A stretch of DNA of 64,000 nt, taken from NCBI RefSeq assembly GCF_035989885.1, contig NZ_CP108518.1:3326001-3390000 (forward strand), given 5' to 3'. The stretch is from Streptomyces sp. NBC_01232. GTDB taxonomy: Bacteria > Actinomycetota > Actinomycetes > Streptomycetales > Streptomycetaceae. The notes beneath the pieces are model-generated. The model saw only the letters and a program-made list of their open reading frames with translations, had not been told where the DNA came from and searched no databases. A program made the position numbers and the translations under genes. Shown here piece by piece: positions 46,464 through 55,308 of this stretch (position 1 is its first letter; each line of letters begins with the position of its first letter).

Positions 46464-47620
46464 CCTCGCTTTCGCTGTCCGCCGACGAAGCCCGCCGGAT
46501 CGCCCTGCGCGCGCAGGGCTTCCTGGGGGCGCCCGACCGGCGCGGAGGGGTGCGCGGCGTCCTGCGCAACCTGGGCGCCGTGCAGCTGGACACCATCTCG
46601 GTCCTGGCCCGCTCGCACGAGCTGATCCCGTACGCACGACTGGGCGCGGTGGGCCGGGACACCGTGGAGAAGGCCTACTGGTCGGACCGGCACGCCTTCG
46701 AGTACTGGTCGCACGCGGCCTGCATCCTGCCGATCGAGGAATGGCCGCATTTCGCCTTCCGCCGCCGGGCCAACCGGATCCGCGGCCACCGCTGGCACAT
46801 CCTCCAGGACAAGCAGCACTCGACGCGGGCGGTCCTGGACCGGCTGAAGGCGGACGGCCCCCTGACCTCCACCGAGCTGGGCGGCGCCAAGAACGGCGGC
46901 GAGTGGTTCGAATGGTCCGAGACCAAGATCGCGGTGGAGTGGCTCCTCGACACCGGCGAGGTGGTGTGCAGCGAACGCCGCAGCTGGAAGCGGGTCTACG
47001 ACCTCCCCGAGCGGGCCGTGCCCGACGCGCTGCTCCACGACGACCTCGACGACCGCGAGTGCCTCCGGCGCCTGGTGGCCCTGGCCGGCCGCTCCCTGGG
47101 CGTCGGCACCCGCGCCGACATCGCGGACTACCACCGCCTCAAGGGCGAGCAGTTCGACGCGGTGGTCGCGGACTCCGGGCTGGTCCCGGTGGAGGTGGAG
47201 GGCTGGTCCAAGCCCGCGTGGGCGGACCCGGCGGCGCTCGCGCAGGCTCCCAGGGGCCGCCACCGCACGACGCTGCTGTCGCCCTTCGACTCCCTGGTCT
47301 GGGACCGTCCCCGGACGGAGCGGATCTTCGGTTTCACGCACCGCCTGGAGGCATACGTCCCCAAGCCGAAGCGGATACACGGGTACTTCGCGATGCCGCT
47401 GCTGGCGGGCGGCCGGCTCCAGGGCCGCGTCGACCCCGCCCGCGAGGGCCGCACGCTGGTCGCCCGGCAGCTCTCCCTGACCTCCCCGAAGGCCGCCGGC
47501 CCGATGGCGCAGGCCCTGCGGGAGGCGGCGGAGTGGGTCGGCTGCGAGGACGTACGGGTCGAGCGCGCGAGCTCGCCCGCGGAAGCGGCGGCCGTCACGG
47601 CGGAACTGGCCGCGCTCTGA
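46460..47620 (+). CDS. AlkZ/YcaQ-family winged-helix DNA glycosylase
   Basis: 386 residues. The family carries a catalytic Q-x-D near the N-terminus; here VQLD (Gln42, Asp44) in LGAVQLDTISVLARSHELIP. Winged-helix segments and the FGFTHRLEAYVPKPKRIHGYF block follow. YcaQ and AlkZ remove bulky or cross-linked alkylated bases; AlkZ is a self-resistance enzyme in azinomycin producers, but this copy sits among housekeeping genes and is likely general repair. Overlaps the upstream GNAT gene by four bases. Confidence 0.87.
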   Translation: MTSLSLSADEARRIALRAQGFLGAPDRRGGVRGVLRNLGAVQLDTISVLARSHELIPYARLGAVGRDTVEKAYWSDRHAFEYWSHAACILPIEEWPHFAFRRRANRIRGHRWHILQDKQHSTRAVLDRLKADGPLTSTELGGAKNGGEWFEWSETKIAVEWLLDTGEVVCSERRSWKRVYDLPERAVPDALLHDDLDDRECLRRLVALAGRSLGVGTRADIADYHRLKGEQFDAVVADSGLVPVEVEGWSKPAWADPAALAQAPRGRHRTTLLSPFDSLVWDRPRTERIFGFTHRLEAYVPKPKRIHGYFAMPLLAGGRLQGRVDPAREGRTLVARQLSLTSPKAAGPMAQALREAAEWVGCEDVRVERASSPAEAAAVTAELAAL

Positions 47621-47666
47621 GCCCCGGGGGTGTCCTGCCGGTCGGGCCGGACACCCTCAGTCCGTC

Positions 47667-48410
47667 TCAGCGGATTTCGAGGATCTTCTCCCGCATCGCG
47701 TAGACCACGGCCTCCATCCTGGAGTGCAGCTGCAGCTTCTCCAGAATGTTGCGGACGTGGTTCTTCACGGTGTTCTCGGAAATGAACAACTCCTTCGCGA
47801 TGTCGCGGTTGTTCATACCGGTGGCCACCAGTTTCAGGACTTCGAGTTCACGGTCCGTCAGCCTCGGCGCGGGCACCAGCCGCCGCTCGTCGGTGCGCTG
47901 GATCATCGACTTGAACTCGGTGAGCAGCTTCGACGCCATCGACGGGCTGATCTGCGACTGGCCGTCCGCCACCGCCCGGATCGCCGTGGCCACCTCGTCC
48001 GTCGAGATCTCCTTCAGGAGGTACCCGGTCGCGCCCGCCTTGATCGCGTCGTAGAGGTCCGCCTCCTCGTCGCTGATCGTCAGCATGATGATCTTCGCCG
48101 AGGGGGCCACCTCCTTGATCGAGGTGCACGCCTCGATCCCGCCGCGCCGGGGCATCCGCACGTCCATCAGCACGATGTCCGGAAGCAGATCGGCCGCCTT
48201 GTCCACGGCCTCCGCCCCGTCCCCCGCCTCACCGACGACCTGGATGTCCTCCTCCTGCGCGAGGACGATCTCCAGTCCCCGCCGGAAGAGCGCGTGGTCG
48301 TCGACCACGAGCACCCTGATGGGCTCCCCGGCGGGCTCCGCCGCCGGGTCCGCCTCACGGCAGCCCGCGACGCCGTCGTCCCCGCGCACCGGCCCGAAGC
48401 TGTCCGCCAT
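47667..48410 (-). CDS. Orphan NarL/FixJ-type response regulator
   Basis: 247 residues. The receiver domain is 31-150 (VLVVDDHALFRRG; phospho-acceptor Asp83 in LMDVRMP; Lys in LLKEIS). The LuxR HTH is at ~180-245 (LTDRELEVLKLVATGMNNRD; FISENTVKNHVRNI). No histidine kinase is adjacent, so the partner is elsewhere. The 30-residue N-terminal extension is unusual but probably disordered. Convergent with the YcaQ gene. Confidence 0.9.
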   Translation of the reverse strand: MADSFGPVRGDDGVAGCREADPAAEPAGEPIRVLVVDDHALFRRGLEIVLAQEEDIQVVGEAGDGAEAVDKAADLLPDIVLMDVRMPRRGGIEACTSIKEVAPSAKIIMLTISDEEADLYDAIKAGATGYLLKEISTDEVATAIRAVADGQSQISPSMASKLLTEFKSMIQRTDERRLVPAPRLTDRELEVLKLVATGMNNRDIAKELFISENTVKNHVRNILEKLQLHSRMEAVVYAMREKILEIR

Positions 48411-48621
48411 CGTTCCTCCCCCTGCATGTGCTCAGCTGCTGGGCCAACCGGACACACACCGCAGCCGGTTGACTGCACGCCATGATTCCATGCCCGCACC
48501 ACGGCGCGGGGGCCACAAGTGAGCCACCTGGCGCATACCCGTCGCACACCCGTCATGCAGGTGCCCCCGCCCGGGCGCCGGAGCGCCCGTGCGGGGGCAA
48601 CGAAACGGGTGGTGATCAGCC

Positions 48622-49317
48622 TCAGCCGCCGAGCGCGCCACCGGCGCCGCCCCGCGGCTCCTCCGAGCTGGAGGCACCGTCGGGGTTCACGTGGATGACG
48701 CCGTAGTCATAGGCATGACGGCGGTAGACAACACTGGGCAGCTTCGTCTCGGAGTCGACGAACAGATAGAAGTCGTGGCCGACCAGTTCCATCTCGTACA
48801 GGGCCTGGTCGAGGGACATGGGTGCGGCCGAGTGGGTCTTCTCGCGGACGACGAGCGGGCCTTCGCCCTGCACCTCGATGGATCCGATCCGGGTGATCGG
48901 CACCCCGTCCGTCTTCTCCTCGGACACCGGCTGGCCGCTGCCGTTCAGCGACGCGACGCCCGGCACCACGTCGGCGACCTCTGCCGCCGAGAGCCGGCCG
49001 TTGCCACGGCGGGTGTAACGCTTGTCGTGCTGCTTGCGCAGCCGGGCCTCCAGCTTGTCCTGAGCCAGGTCGAGCGCCGCATACGCGTCGGCGGCGGCAG
49101 CCTCGGCACGGATCACCGGGCCCCGCGAACGCAGGGTGATCTCCACGCGGTCGGAACGGTCGGCCTGACGCGGGTTGTGCTCCTTGGACACCTCGACGTC
49201 CAAGCTGATCACCTTGGCGTCGAGCTTCTGGATCCGCTCCGGATTCAGCTTCTCGGCCACGTGCTTGCGGAACCGCTCGGGCACCTCGGTCTTGCGGCCC
49301 TTGACGACGATGTCCAC
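48622..49317 (-). CDS. hpf: Long-form ribosome hibernation-promoting factor
   Basis: 231 residues from GTG 49317 (ACGGAG six bases before), starting VDIVVKGRKTEVPERFR. N-terminal S30AE domain (KHVAEKLNPERIQKL; SDRVEITLRSRG) binds the decoding centre; the C-terminal domain (APMSLDQALYEMELVGHDFY; HVNPDG) dimerises ribosomes into 100S. Upstream frame extensions are open but unsupported. Probably stress- or stationary-phase controlled from its own promoter in the following gap. Confidence 0.92.
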   Translation of the reverse strand: MDIVVKGRKTEVPERFRKHVAEKLNPERIQKLDAKVISLDVEVSKEHNPRQADRSDRVEITLRSRGPVIRAEAAAADAYAALDLAQDKLEARLRKQHDKRYTRRGNGRLSAAEVADVVPGVASLNGSGQPVSEEKTDGVPITRIGSIEVQGEGPLVVREKTHSAAPMSLDQALYEMELVGHDFYLFVDSETKLPSVVYRRHAYDYGVIHVNPDGASSSEEPRGGAGGALGG

Positions 49318-49643
49318 GCAGAACTCCGTTCCCGGATAGCTCCGCCCGACGGGGCGAAGCGTCTCCCTTTCGCACCAGACTCCGGTGAAGGCCGGAGCCT
49401 CGGACTTGGCGACTTTCACCTCCTCCTCCCCCATCGGCAAGATCAACACCCCACCGACTTCGGAGTCGAGAGACAGCCTCCTGAGTTCCTTACAACCGAA
49501 CATATCCCTCTATGGCGGTTGTCGGCACCCGCTACCGGAATGTACTTCCGACGAAGTGGCTGTTCCCTCTTACTACCTGCAACGATGGGCCTTCCCCGCC
49601 AGTTCCAAATCTATTCACAAGATTCTTGTTCTGTGCGAGTTGC
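49318..49643. other. 326-bp region between comF-like gene and hpf
   Basis: Likely carries the hpf promoter (minus strand). A TTGAGC followed 17 bp later by AATCTT near 49645-49620 is a weak candidate. A small frame MGEEEVKVAKSEAPA overlaps the hpf leader; I do not annotate it. Confidence 0.4.
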
Positions 49644-50405
49644 TCAAACGCGTGGCGTCCGTTCGATCCGTCTGAACGAGTCCGCCGGCGCGGCGACCAC
49701 CGCCGCCCGCAGCACCGCCCCCGGGCCCGTGGCCAGCCCCGCGGCACGGACCGCGCGGGCCGCCTCCGCCAGCGTCGCCCCCGTGGTGATGACGTCGTCC
49801 ACGAGGACGATCTCGGCCCCGTACGTGAGCCGGGCACCGCCCCGGCGCACCGCCAGCGCGCCCGTGAGGTTCTCCCGGCGCTCCCGGGCCCCCAGCCCCG
49901 CCTGGTCCGCCACCGCCCGCCGCAGCCGCAGTACGGGCGCCACGCGCGCCGGAACACCGGCCCGCCGCAGCCGCCCCGCGGCCGCCAGGGCGATCCTGCG
50001 CGCCGGATCGTGCCCGCGCGCCCGGATCTGCCGCCGCGCCGACGGAACCGGCACCAGAGCCACCTCACCCGCACCGCGGCCCCCGTCCGCGCCGGGCGTC
50101 CCGCCCGCGCCCTCCGCCCCGGCCGCCAGGACCGCGCCCGCCAGGGCCGCGCCGAGCACACCGGCCAGCGGCAGCGCCCCGCGCTCCTTGTGCGCCAGCA
50201 GGAGGCCCCGTACGGCCCCGTCGTAGCCGGCGCGCGCCCACACCCCCGGAAGCCCCACAGGGCACGGAGACGGCCGCACCGGGCCCGCCCCGGCCCCGCT
50301 CAGCCCGTCCCGGCAGTCGGCGCACACCAGCACCCGGACCGCCCCGCAGCCGGCGCAGTCGACCGGCAGGACCAGCCCGGCGAGCTCCTGCCACCACCCC
50401 CGCAT
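49644..50405 (-). CDS. ComF/amidophosphoribosyltransferase-like protein
   Basis: 253 residues from ATG 50405. A zinc-finger-like start (LPVDCAGCG, VLVCADCRDGL) precedes a phosphoribosyltransferase fold with the PRPP-binding loop VLVDDVITTGATL near the C-terminus. This is the ComF family, linked to DNA uptake in competent bacteria; in Streptomyces its role is unknown. The position after lpqB is the common actinobacterial order. Confidence 0.85.
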   Translation of the reverse strand: MRGWWQELAGLVLPVDCAGCGAVRVLVCADCRDGLSGAGAGPVRPSPCPVGLPGVWARAGYDGAVRGLLLAHKERGALPLAGVLGAALAGAVLAAGAEGAGGTPGADGGRGAGEVALVPVPSARRQIRARGHDPARRIALAAAGRLRRAGVPARVAPVLRLRRAVADQAGLGARERRENLTGALAVRRGGARLTYGAEIVLVDDVITTGATLAEAARAVRAAGLATGPGAVLRAAVVAAPADSFRRIERTPRV

Positions 50406-50469
50406 GGCTCCACACTGACGGGCCGCACCGCGGCGCGCGACCCCTGTGGACAACCGGCGCGGCCCCGGC

Positions 50470-52347
50470 TCAGCCCGGGTACACCGGAGCCCGGCCGCCC
50501 AGCGCCACCGTGCGCCACTGCGCACCCGGCGGCAGCCACACGATCCCGTCCTCCGAGAACGCGACCACCGGCTTCGGCTTCGCCTCGTCCTCCGTGGCCG
50601 CGACCGCCACCGCGGACAGCCCGGTGGCCCCGGGCAGGCTCGCCGCGACCATCGACCCGTCGGCCAGCATGTAGCGGGCCTGCTGGACGCCGCCGTTCTC
50701 CCGGCCCACCACGAGCAGCCGCCCGCGCGGCGCCCAGCTCATCGCCGTCACGTCCACCATCTGCGGAGCCGCCGGACGCAGCTCGCGCACCGACACTGCG
50801 GAGAGGTCCCCCTTGGCGTCGGGCCGCTCGATCCGCCCGACGTAAAGGATCTTGCTGGTTTCGCTCTCCTCCACCAGCAGCGCGATCCGCGCCCCGTCGG
50901 CGGACGCCTTCAGCGACGCGATGCGCCGCCCGTCGAGCCCCGCCACCTGCACCTTCTCGGGCGTTCCGGTGCCACCCGGCACCCGCCACAGCGCCGGGGA
51001 CTGCGGATCCCGGTCCGCCACCCACAGGTCGCCCGAGGCGTCCCAGCTCGGCGCGGTCAGAGTCGGCGCCTTGCCGCCCTTGCCGATCGGCACCGGCGGC
51101 GGCATCGGGCCGCTCCCGACCAGCGAGACCACGTACAGCCCGTGACCGTCCTCGGAGACCACCCCGGCGCGCCGCTCGTCGTGCGACACCGCCGCAGAGC
51201 TGACCTTGACGACGGGAAGCGCGGCCAGCGGCCCCGGCACCGGTTCGGTGCGGACCTGCTGGTCCTCGCTGCTCACGTCGAGCTTCATCCGGACCAGACG
51301 CTTCTCGTTGTCGACGAAGTACTGGAACTCGGGGATCTTGGGCCGGCCCGCGATCGCGGTCGCGCTCACCTCGGTCACCGAGCACAGCGACGACGACTTG
51401 TCGTCGGAGCGCAGCAGTTCGACCTGGTCGAGCCGAGAACCCGTCAGGTCCTTGACGGTGTAGAGGAGTTGGGTGGCCATCTTCTTGCACTGCGGCTGCG
51501 CGACATTGTTGGCCTTGTCGTTGAGCGGCACGCGCAGCGTGTTCTGCCCGTCGTACGAAAGGGACTTGGTGCCCGTGCGCAGTTCCGTACCGGTGGGGAA
51601 GCTGGACTCCACGACCGGTGCGAGCCAGCGGGACGGCCCGGCCAGCAGCGACTGGACGGTCTGCGTGGTCGGGTCCATCCGCGAGTCCGGGTCGGTGCGC
51701 TGGCGCACGTAGACCGGGTCGGCGACGAGCGTGCCGCCCGCGAAGTAGTACTTGTTCACCGGCATGTATATGCGCTGGAAGTCCGACTCGCTCAGCACGA
51801 GACCGCTCGGCGGGGTCGAGATCCGCCACTGCTTGTCGCCGTCCTGGATGAGCTGGAGGTACTCCTCGTACTCCCTGGCGCCGGTCTGCGGCTGGTACGC
51901 ACTGTGCTCGTCGACGGTCGCGAGCTTCTTGCCGGTCACCTTCCAGCGGGGCCCGTCGGGGTCCTTCTCGCCCCGGGTCGCCACCCGGTTCAGGCCGGAG
52001 GAGAGCACGGTGACGGCGGAGCCGGGCTTCCAGTTCTTCGCGGCGGCCTCGGTGAGGTACTTGCGGGCGGTCTCCAGCTGCGGGTCGTCGCTGGTCATCG
52101 CCTCCAGGAAGCCGTCGACGATCTCGGCCGGGCTGGCCTTGTCCGCCGGGGGCACGCCGAACACCCGGACCTGCGAGTCGACGCCCTGCGAGGCCTGCAC
52201 CGGGCGGATGTCGCCGCTGTCCGGCATGGAGGCGCAGCCGGCCAGCAGCAGCCCGGCCACCCCGAAGGCGTACGCCCGTACGGTGCGCAGGCGTCTGCCC
52301 CTCGCCCGCACGGCCCCTGCCCGCGCGTCCAAGGGCTCAGCGTCCAT
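50470..52347 (-). CDS. lpqB: Lipoprotein LpqB, accessory of the MtrAB system
   Basis: 625 residues. A signal peptide ends in AGLLLAGC (lipobox). The exported part has a sporulation/germination-like (Gmad) N-domain (SMPDSGDIRPVQASQG) and a beta-propeller C-terminal half (GVVSEDGHGLYVVSL; PSWDASGDLWVADRD). LpqB interacts with the sensor kinase MtrB from the outside. ATG 52347 lies just inside the 3' end of mtrB (11-bp overlap) with AGGAGG upstream, so mtrA-mtrB-lpqB is one operon. Confidence 0.93.
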   Translation of the reverse strand: MDAEPLDARAGAVRARGRRLRTVRAYAFGVAGLLLAGCASMPDSGDIRPVQASQGVDSQVRVFGVPPADKASPAEIVDGFLEAMTSDDPQLETARKYLTEAAAKNWKPGSAVTVLSSGLNRVATRGEKDPDGPRWKVTGKKLATVDEHSAYQPQTGAREYEEYLQLIQDGDKQWRISTPPSGLVLSESDFQRIYMPVNKYYFAGGTLVADPVYVRQRTDPDSRMDPTTQTVQSLLAGPSRWLAPVVESSFPTGTELRTGTKSLSYDGQNTLRVPLNDKANNVAQPQCKKMATQLLYTVKDLTGSRLDQVELLRSDDKSSSLCSVTEVSATAIAGRPKIPEFQYFVDNEKRLVRMKLDVSSEDQQVRTEPVPGPLAALPVVKVSSAAVSHDERRAGVVSEDGHGLYVVSLVGSGPMPPPVPIGKGGKAPTLTAPSWDASGDLWVADRDPQSPALWRVPGGTGTPEKVQVAGLDGRRIASLKASADGARIALLVEESETSKILYVGRIERPDAKGDLSAVSVRELRPAAPQMVDVTAMSWAPRGRLLVVGRENGGVQQARYMLADGSMVAASLPGATGLSAVAVAATEDEAKPKPVVAFSEDGIVWLPPGAQWRTVALGGRAPVYPG

Positions 52348-54334
52348 CGGCTCGGTCCTCCTGTTGTGCCTGCTCGGCCGGACGGGACACGACCCGTGCC
52401 CCGTTCCCCGGCAGTGCCGTCGGGTCGGCGGGCACCGGCATGGCACCGGCCACGGGCGAACGCGGCGGTATCGGCGAGCGGCCACCGTTGTCGGCGGGCG
52501 TACGGTCCGCGGTGCTGCCCGCGGCATCGGCCGCGGCGTCGGCCGCGGCCCTGGCCCGGTTCGCCCGCGAGTCCTCGGGCTCCAGCGGGATGGGCGAGCC
52601 CCGCAGCGGCTCGTCCGCCGTGCGCGGCAGGGTCAGGCGGAACTGCGACCCGCCGCCCGGCTCGCCCCAGGCCTGCAGCCAGCCTCCGTGCAGCCGGGCG
52701 TCCTCGACGGCGATGGACAGGCCCAGGCCCGTTCCGCCGGTCGTGCGCGCCCGTGCCGGGTCGGCCCGCCAGAAGCGGTTGAAGACGCGGGTGGCCTCAC
52801 CGGGCTTGAGCCCGACGCCGTAGTCCCGTACCGCGACCGCGACGGCCCCGCCCGCGGACGCCAGCCGGACCACCACGTCGCGGCCCTCGCCGTGCTCCAC
52901 GGCGTTGACGACCAGGTTGCGCAGCACCCGCTCCACCCGGCGGGCGTCCGCCTCGGCGATGACCGGCTGGGTGTCGCCCAGCACCCGGATCCGGGTGCCC
53001 TTGTGCTCGGCGAGCGGCTCGGCGCCGTCGATGACCCGGCGCACGACGTCGCGCAGGTCGATCGGCTCGGCCTCCAGGGCCGCGGCCCCGGCGTCGAAGC
53101 GGCTGATCTCCAGCAGGTCCGCGAGGAGCGACTCGAACCGGTCGAGCTGCCCGGCGAGCAGCTCGGCGGAGCGCGCGGTGATCGGGTCGAAGTCGACCCG
53201 GGCGTCGTGGATGACGTCGGCGGCCATCCGTACCGTCGTCAGCGGGGTGCGCAGCTCGTGCGAGACGTCCGAGACGAAGCGGCGCTGCATCCGGGACAGC
53301 TCCTCCAGCTGCTGGATCTTGTTCTGGAGGTTCTGCGCCATCTTGTTGAAGGCCTCGCCGAGACGCGCGATGTCGTCCTCACCGGTGACCTTCATCCGCT
53401 CCTGGAGCCGCCCGGCCGAGAGCCGCTCGGCGATCCCGGCGGCCATCCGGACAGGGGTCACCACCTGGCGCACGACGAGCCAGGCGATGCCGCAGAGCAG
53501 GACGACGACGAACAGGCCCGCGGTCACGATGGTGACCTTGATCAGGTTGAGGGACTCCTCCTCCTGGGTGAGCGGGAAGAGGTAGTACAGGTCGTACGGG
53601 TCGCCGTTGATGTCCGAGAGCCGCTTGCCGATGACCAGCGCCGGCTCGGGCTCCTTCTTCCCGTCCCCGCTCGTGTACCGGATCTCGGAGAAGGTCTTGA
53701 AGGCACCGGTGGCGTGGTTGACGGCCCGGCGCAGGCCCAGCGGCACGCTGGCGGTCGGGTCCACGTTGCCGGAGGCGCGGGCGCCCTTGACGCCCTGCAC
53801 GCCGGGCAGCGCCTGCTCGCCCGTACCGGCACCGAGCGCGACCACCTCGAAGGCGGTCTGGCCACCACTGGCCAGCTGCTTGACCAGGGAGTTCATCCAG
53901 GTACTGGCGTCCCGGCCGACCTTGTTGTCGGTGGCGTCGGGCCCGTCCACCGTGGCCGGGGCGTTCGCCTTCTCCTGCGCCACCGCGAACCCGCCCGCGG
54001 CCTGGCTCTGCGCCGCCTCCTCCTTGGCATCGAGGAGACCCTTGCTGACCTGGGCGATGACGACGAAACCCAGGGCGAGGACCACGGCGAGCGAGATCAG
54101 CAGGGTGGCCGCGACCACCCGCAGCTGGATGTTGCGGCGCCACAGCCGGACAGCAGGAAGCAGCGGCCGGCGCACGAGGCGCACGCACAGCCGCAGTACG
54201 GGGCTGCGCGCCGCTCCGTCCCTCAGCAGCCCGCCGGGACGCAGGTTCCACCGGCGGGGACCGCGGGGGCCCCTGCCGGCCGTGCCGGACGTGCCGGACT
54301 GCACGTCAGCTGGGTCCGGCCTTGTAGCCGACAC
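52337..54334 (-). CDS. mtrB: Sensor histidine kinase MtrB
   Basis: 665 residues. TM1 at about 71-95, an extracellular domain to about 265, TM2 at about 266-288, HAMP at about 289-340. Phospho-acceptor His359 lies in FVSDVSHELRTPL; ATP-lid motifs are LVVNAVEHGEGRDV, VRDYGVGLKPGEA and GGTGLGLSIAVED. GTG 54334 is in the mtrA end (29-bp overlap); GTG 54304 is an alternative start. Controls envelope and development genes through MtrA. Confidence 0.93.
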   Translation of the reverse strand: MSATRPDPADVQSGTSGTAGRGPRGPRRWNLRPGGLLRDGAARSPVLRLCVRLVRRPLLPAVRLWRRNIQLRVVAATLLISLAVVLALGFVVIAQVSKGLLDAKEEAAQSQAAGGFAVAQEKANAPATVDGPDATDNKVGRDASTWMNSLVKQLASGGQTAFEVVALGAGTGEQALPGVQGVKGARASGNVDPTASVPLGLRRAVNHATGAFKTFSEIRYTSGDGKKEPEPALVIGKRLSDINGDPYDLYYLFPLTQEEESLNLIKVTIVTAGLFVVVLLCGIAWLVVRQVVTPVRMAAGIAERLSAGRLQERMKVTGEDDIARLGEAFNKMAQNLQNKIQQLEELSRMQRRFVSDVSHELRTPLTTVRMAADVIHDARVDFDPITARSAELLAGQLDRFESLLADLLEISRFDAGAAALEAEPIDLRDVVRRVIDGAEPLAEHKGTRIRVLGDTQPVIAEADARRVERVLRNLVVNAVEHGEGRDVVVRLASAGGAVAVAVRDYGVGLKPGEATRVFNRFWRADPARARTTGGTGLGLSIAVEDARLHGGWLQAWGEPGGGSQFRLTLPRTADEPLRGSPIPLEPEDSRANRARAAADAAADAAGSTADRTPADNGGRSPIPPRSPVAGAMPVPADPTALPGNGARVVSRPAEQAQQEDRADGR

Positions 54335-54995
54335 CGCGCACCGTCACGACGATCTCAGGGCGCTCCGGGTCCTTCTCGACCTTGGAGCGCAGTCGCTGCA
54401 CATGCACGTTGACCAGGCGGGTGTCCGCCGCATGGCGGTAGCCCCAGACCTGCTCCAGCAGCACCTCACGGGTGAACACCTGCCAGGGCTTGCGCGCGAG
54501 GGCGACCAGCAGGTCGAACTCGAGCGGGGTCAGCGCGATGGAGGCACCGTCCCGCTTGACCGAGTGCCCGGCCACGTCGATGACCAGGTCACCGATGGCC
54601 AGCTGCTCGGGCGCGGGCTCCTCCGAACGGCGCAGACGGGCCCGGATCCGGGCCACCAGCTCCTTCGGCTTGAACGGCTTGACGATGTAGTCGTCGGCCC
54701 CGGACTCCAGACCCACGACGACATCGACCGTGTCGCTCTTGGCGGTGAGCATGACGATCGGCACGCCGGACTCCGCCCGGATCAGGCGGCAGACCTCTAT
54801 GCCGTCCCTTCCGGGCAGCATGAGGTCGAGCAGCACCAGGTCCGGCTTCGCCTCCCGGAAGGCAGCAAGTGCCTTGTCACCGTCCGCTACGAACGACGGC
54901 TCAAAACCTTCTCCACGCAGCACAATGCCGAGCATCTCGGCCAGCGCGGTGTCGTCGTCGACGACAAGGACGCGTCCCTTCATGGTTGACATCAT
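54306..54995 (-). CDS. mtrA: Response regulator MtrA
   Basis: 229 residues, OmpR/PhoB type. Receiver with DDD at 13-15 and phospho-acceptor Asp57 (LLDLMLPG), MLTAKSD, then the winged helix (LTPLEFDLLVALARKPWQVF; HVQRLRSKVEKDPERPEIV). ATG 54995 (adds MMST) or ATG 54983 (MKGRVLV) may be used; the leader is short and lacks a good ribosome-binding site. A global regulator of cell division and antibiotic production in Streptomyces. Confidence 0.95.
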   Translation of the reverse strand: MMSTMKGRVLVVDDDTALAEMLGIVLRGEGFEPSFVADGDKALAAFREAKPDLVLLDLMLPGRDGIEVCRLIRAESGVPIVMLTAKSDTVDVVVGLESGADDYIVKPFKPKELVARIRARLRRSEEPAPEQLAIGDLVIDVAGHSVKRDGASIALTPLEFDLLVALARKPWQVFTREVLLEQVWGYRHAADTRLVNVHVQRLRSKVEKDPERPEIVVTVRGVGYKAGPS

Positions 54996-55308
54996 CCCAT
55001 TAGCTAATCGTTACCCGGCGGTGAGCTGTCCCACAGCCAAAAGGGCTGGAAATCGACCCTCGGACCTGCGTGGACACCAGCTCCACCAGTCTGCCCCTGA
55101 TCGGGTCGACAATTGAAGGTACGGGCAACCGGGACCCCGCGGCACCGCCCGGGCCCGCCCCACTGATCAGGATCGCCCCGAACCGCCCGCCACCGCACCC
55201 GATCCGCACCCGATCCGCCGCCCACCCCCTACTCCGTTCGGGCCCCCCACGTGGCACGATGGCAGCGACCAGCGCCCCGCCGCAGCAGGCGCACGTGAAG
55301 GAGTGACG
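54996..55308. other. 313-bp divergent region mtrA / membrane operon
   Basis: Carries promoters of both directions. CGTTACCC at 55009-55016 (minus strand GGGTAACG) lies 14 bp upstream of the mtrA start and resembles a GTAAC/GTTAC-type MtrA half-site; I cannot confirm it. A GAAGGAG ribosome-binding site for the next gene closes the region. Confidence 0.4.
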
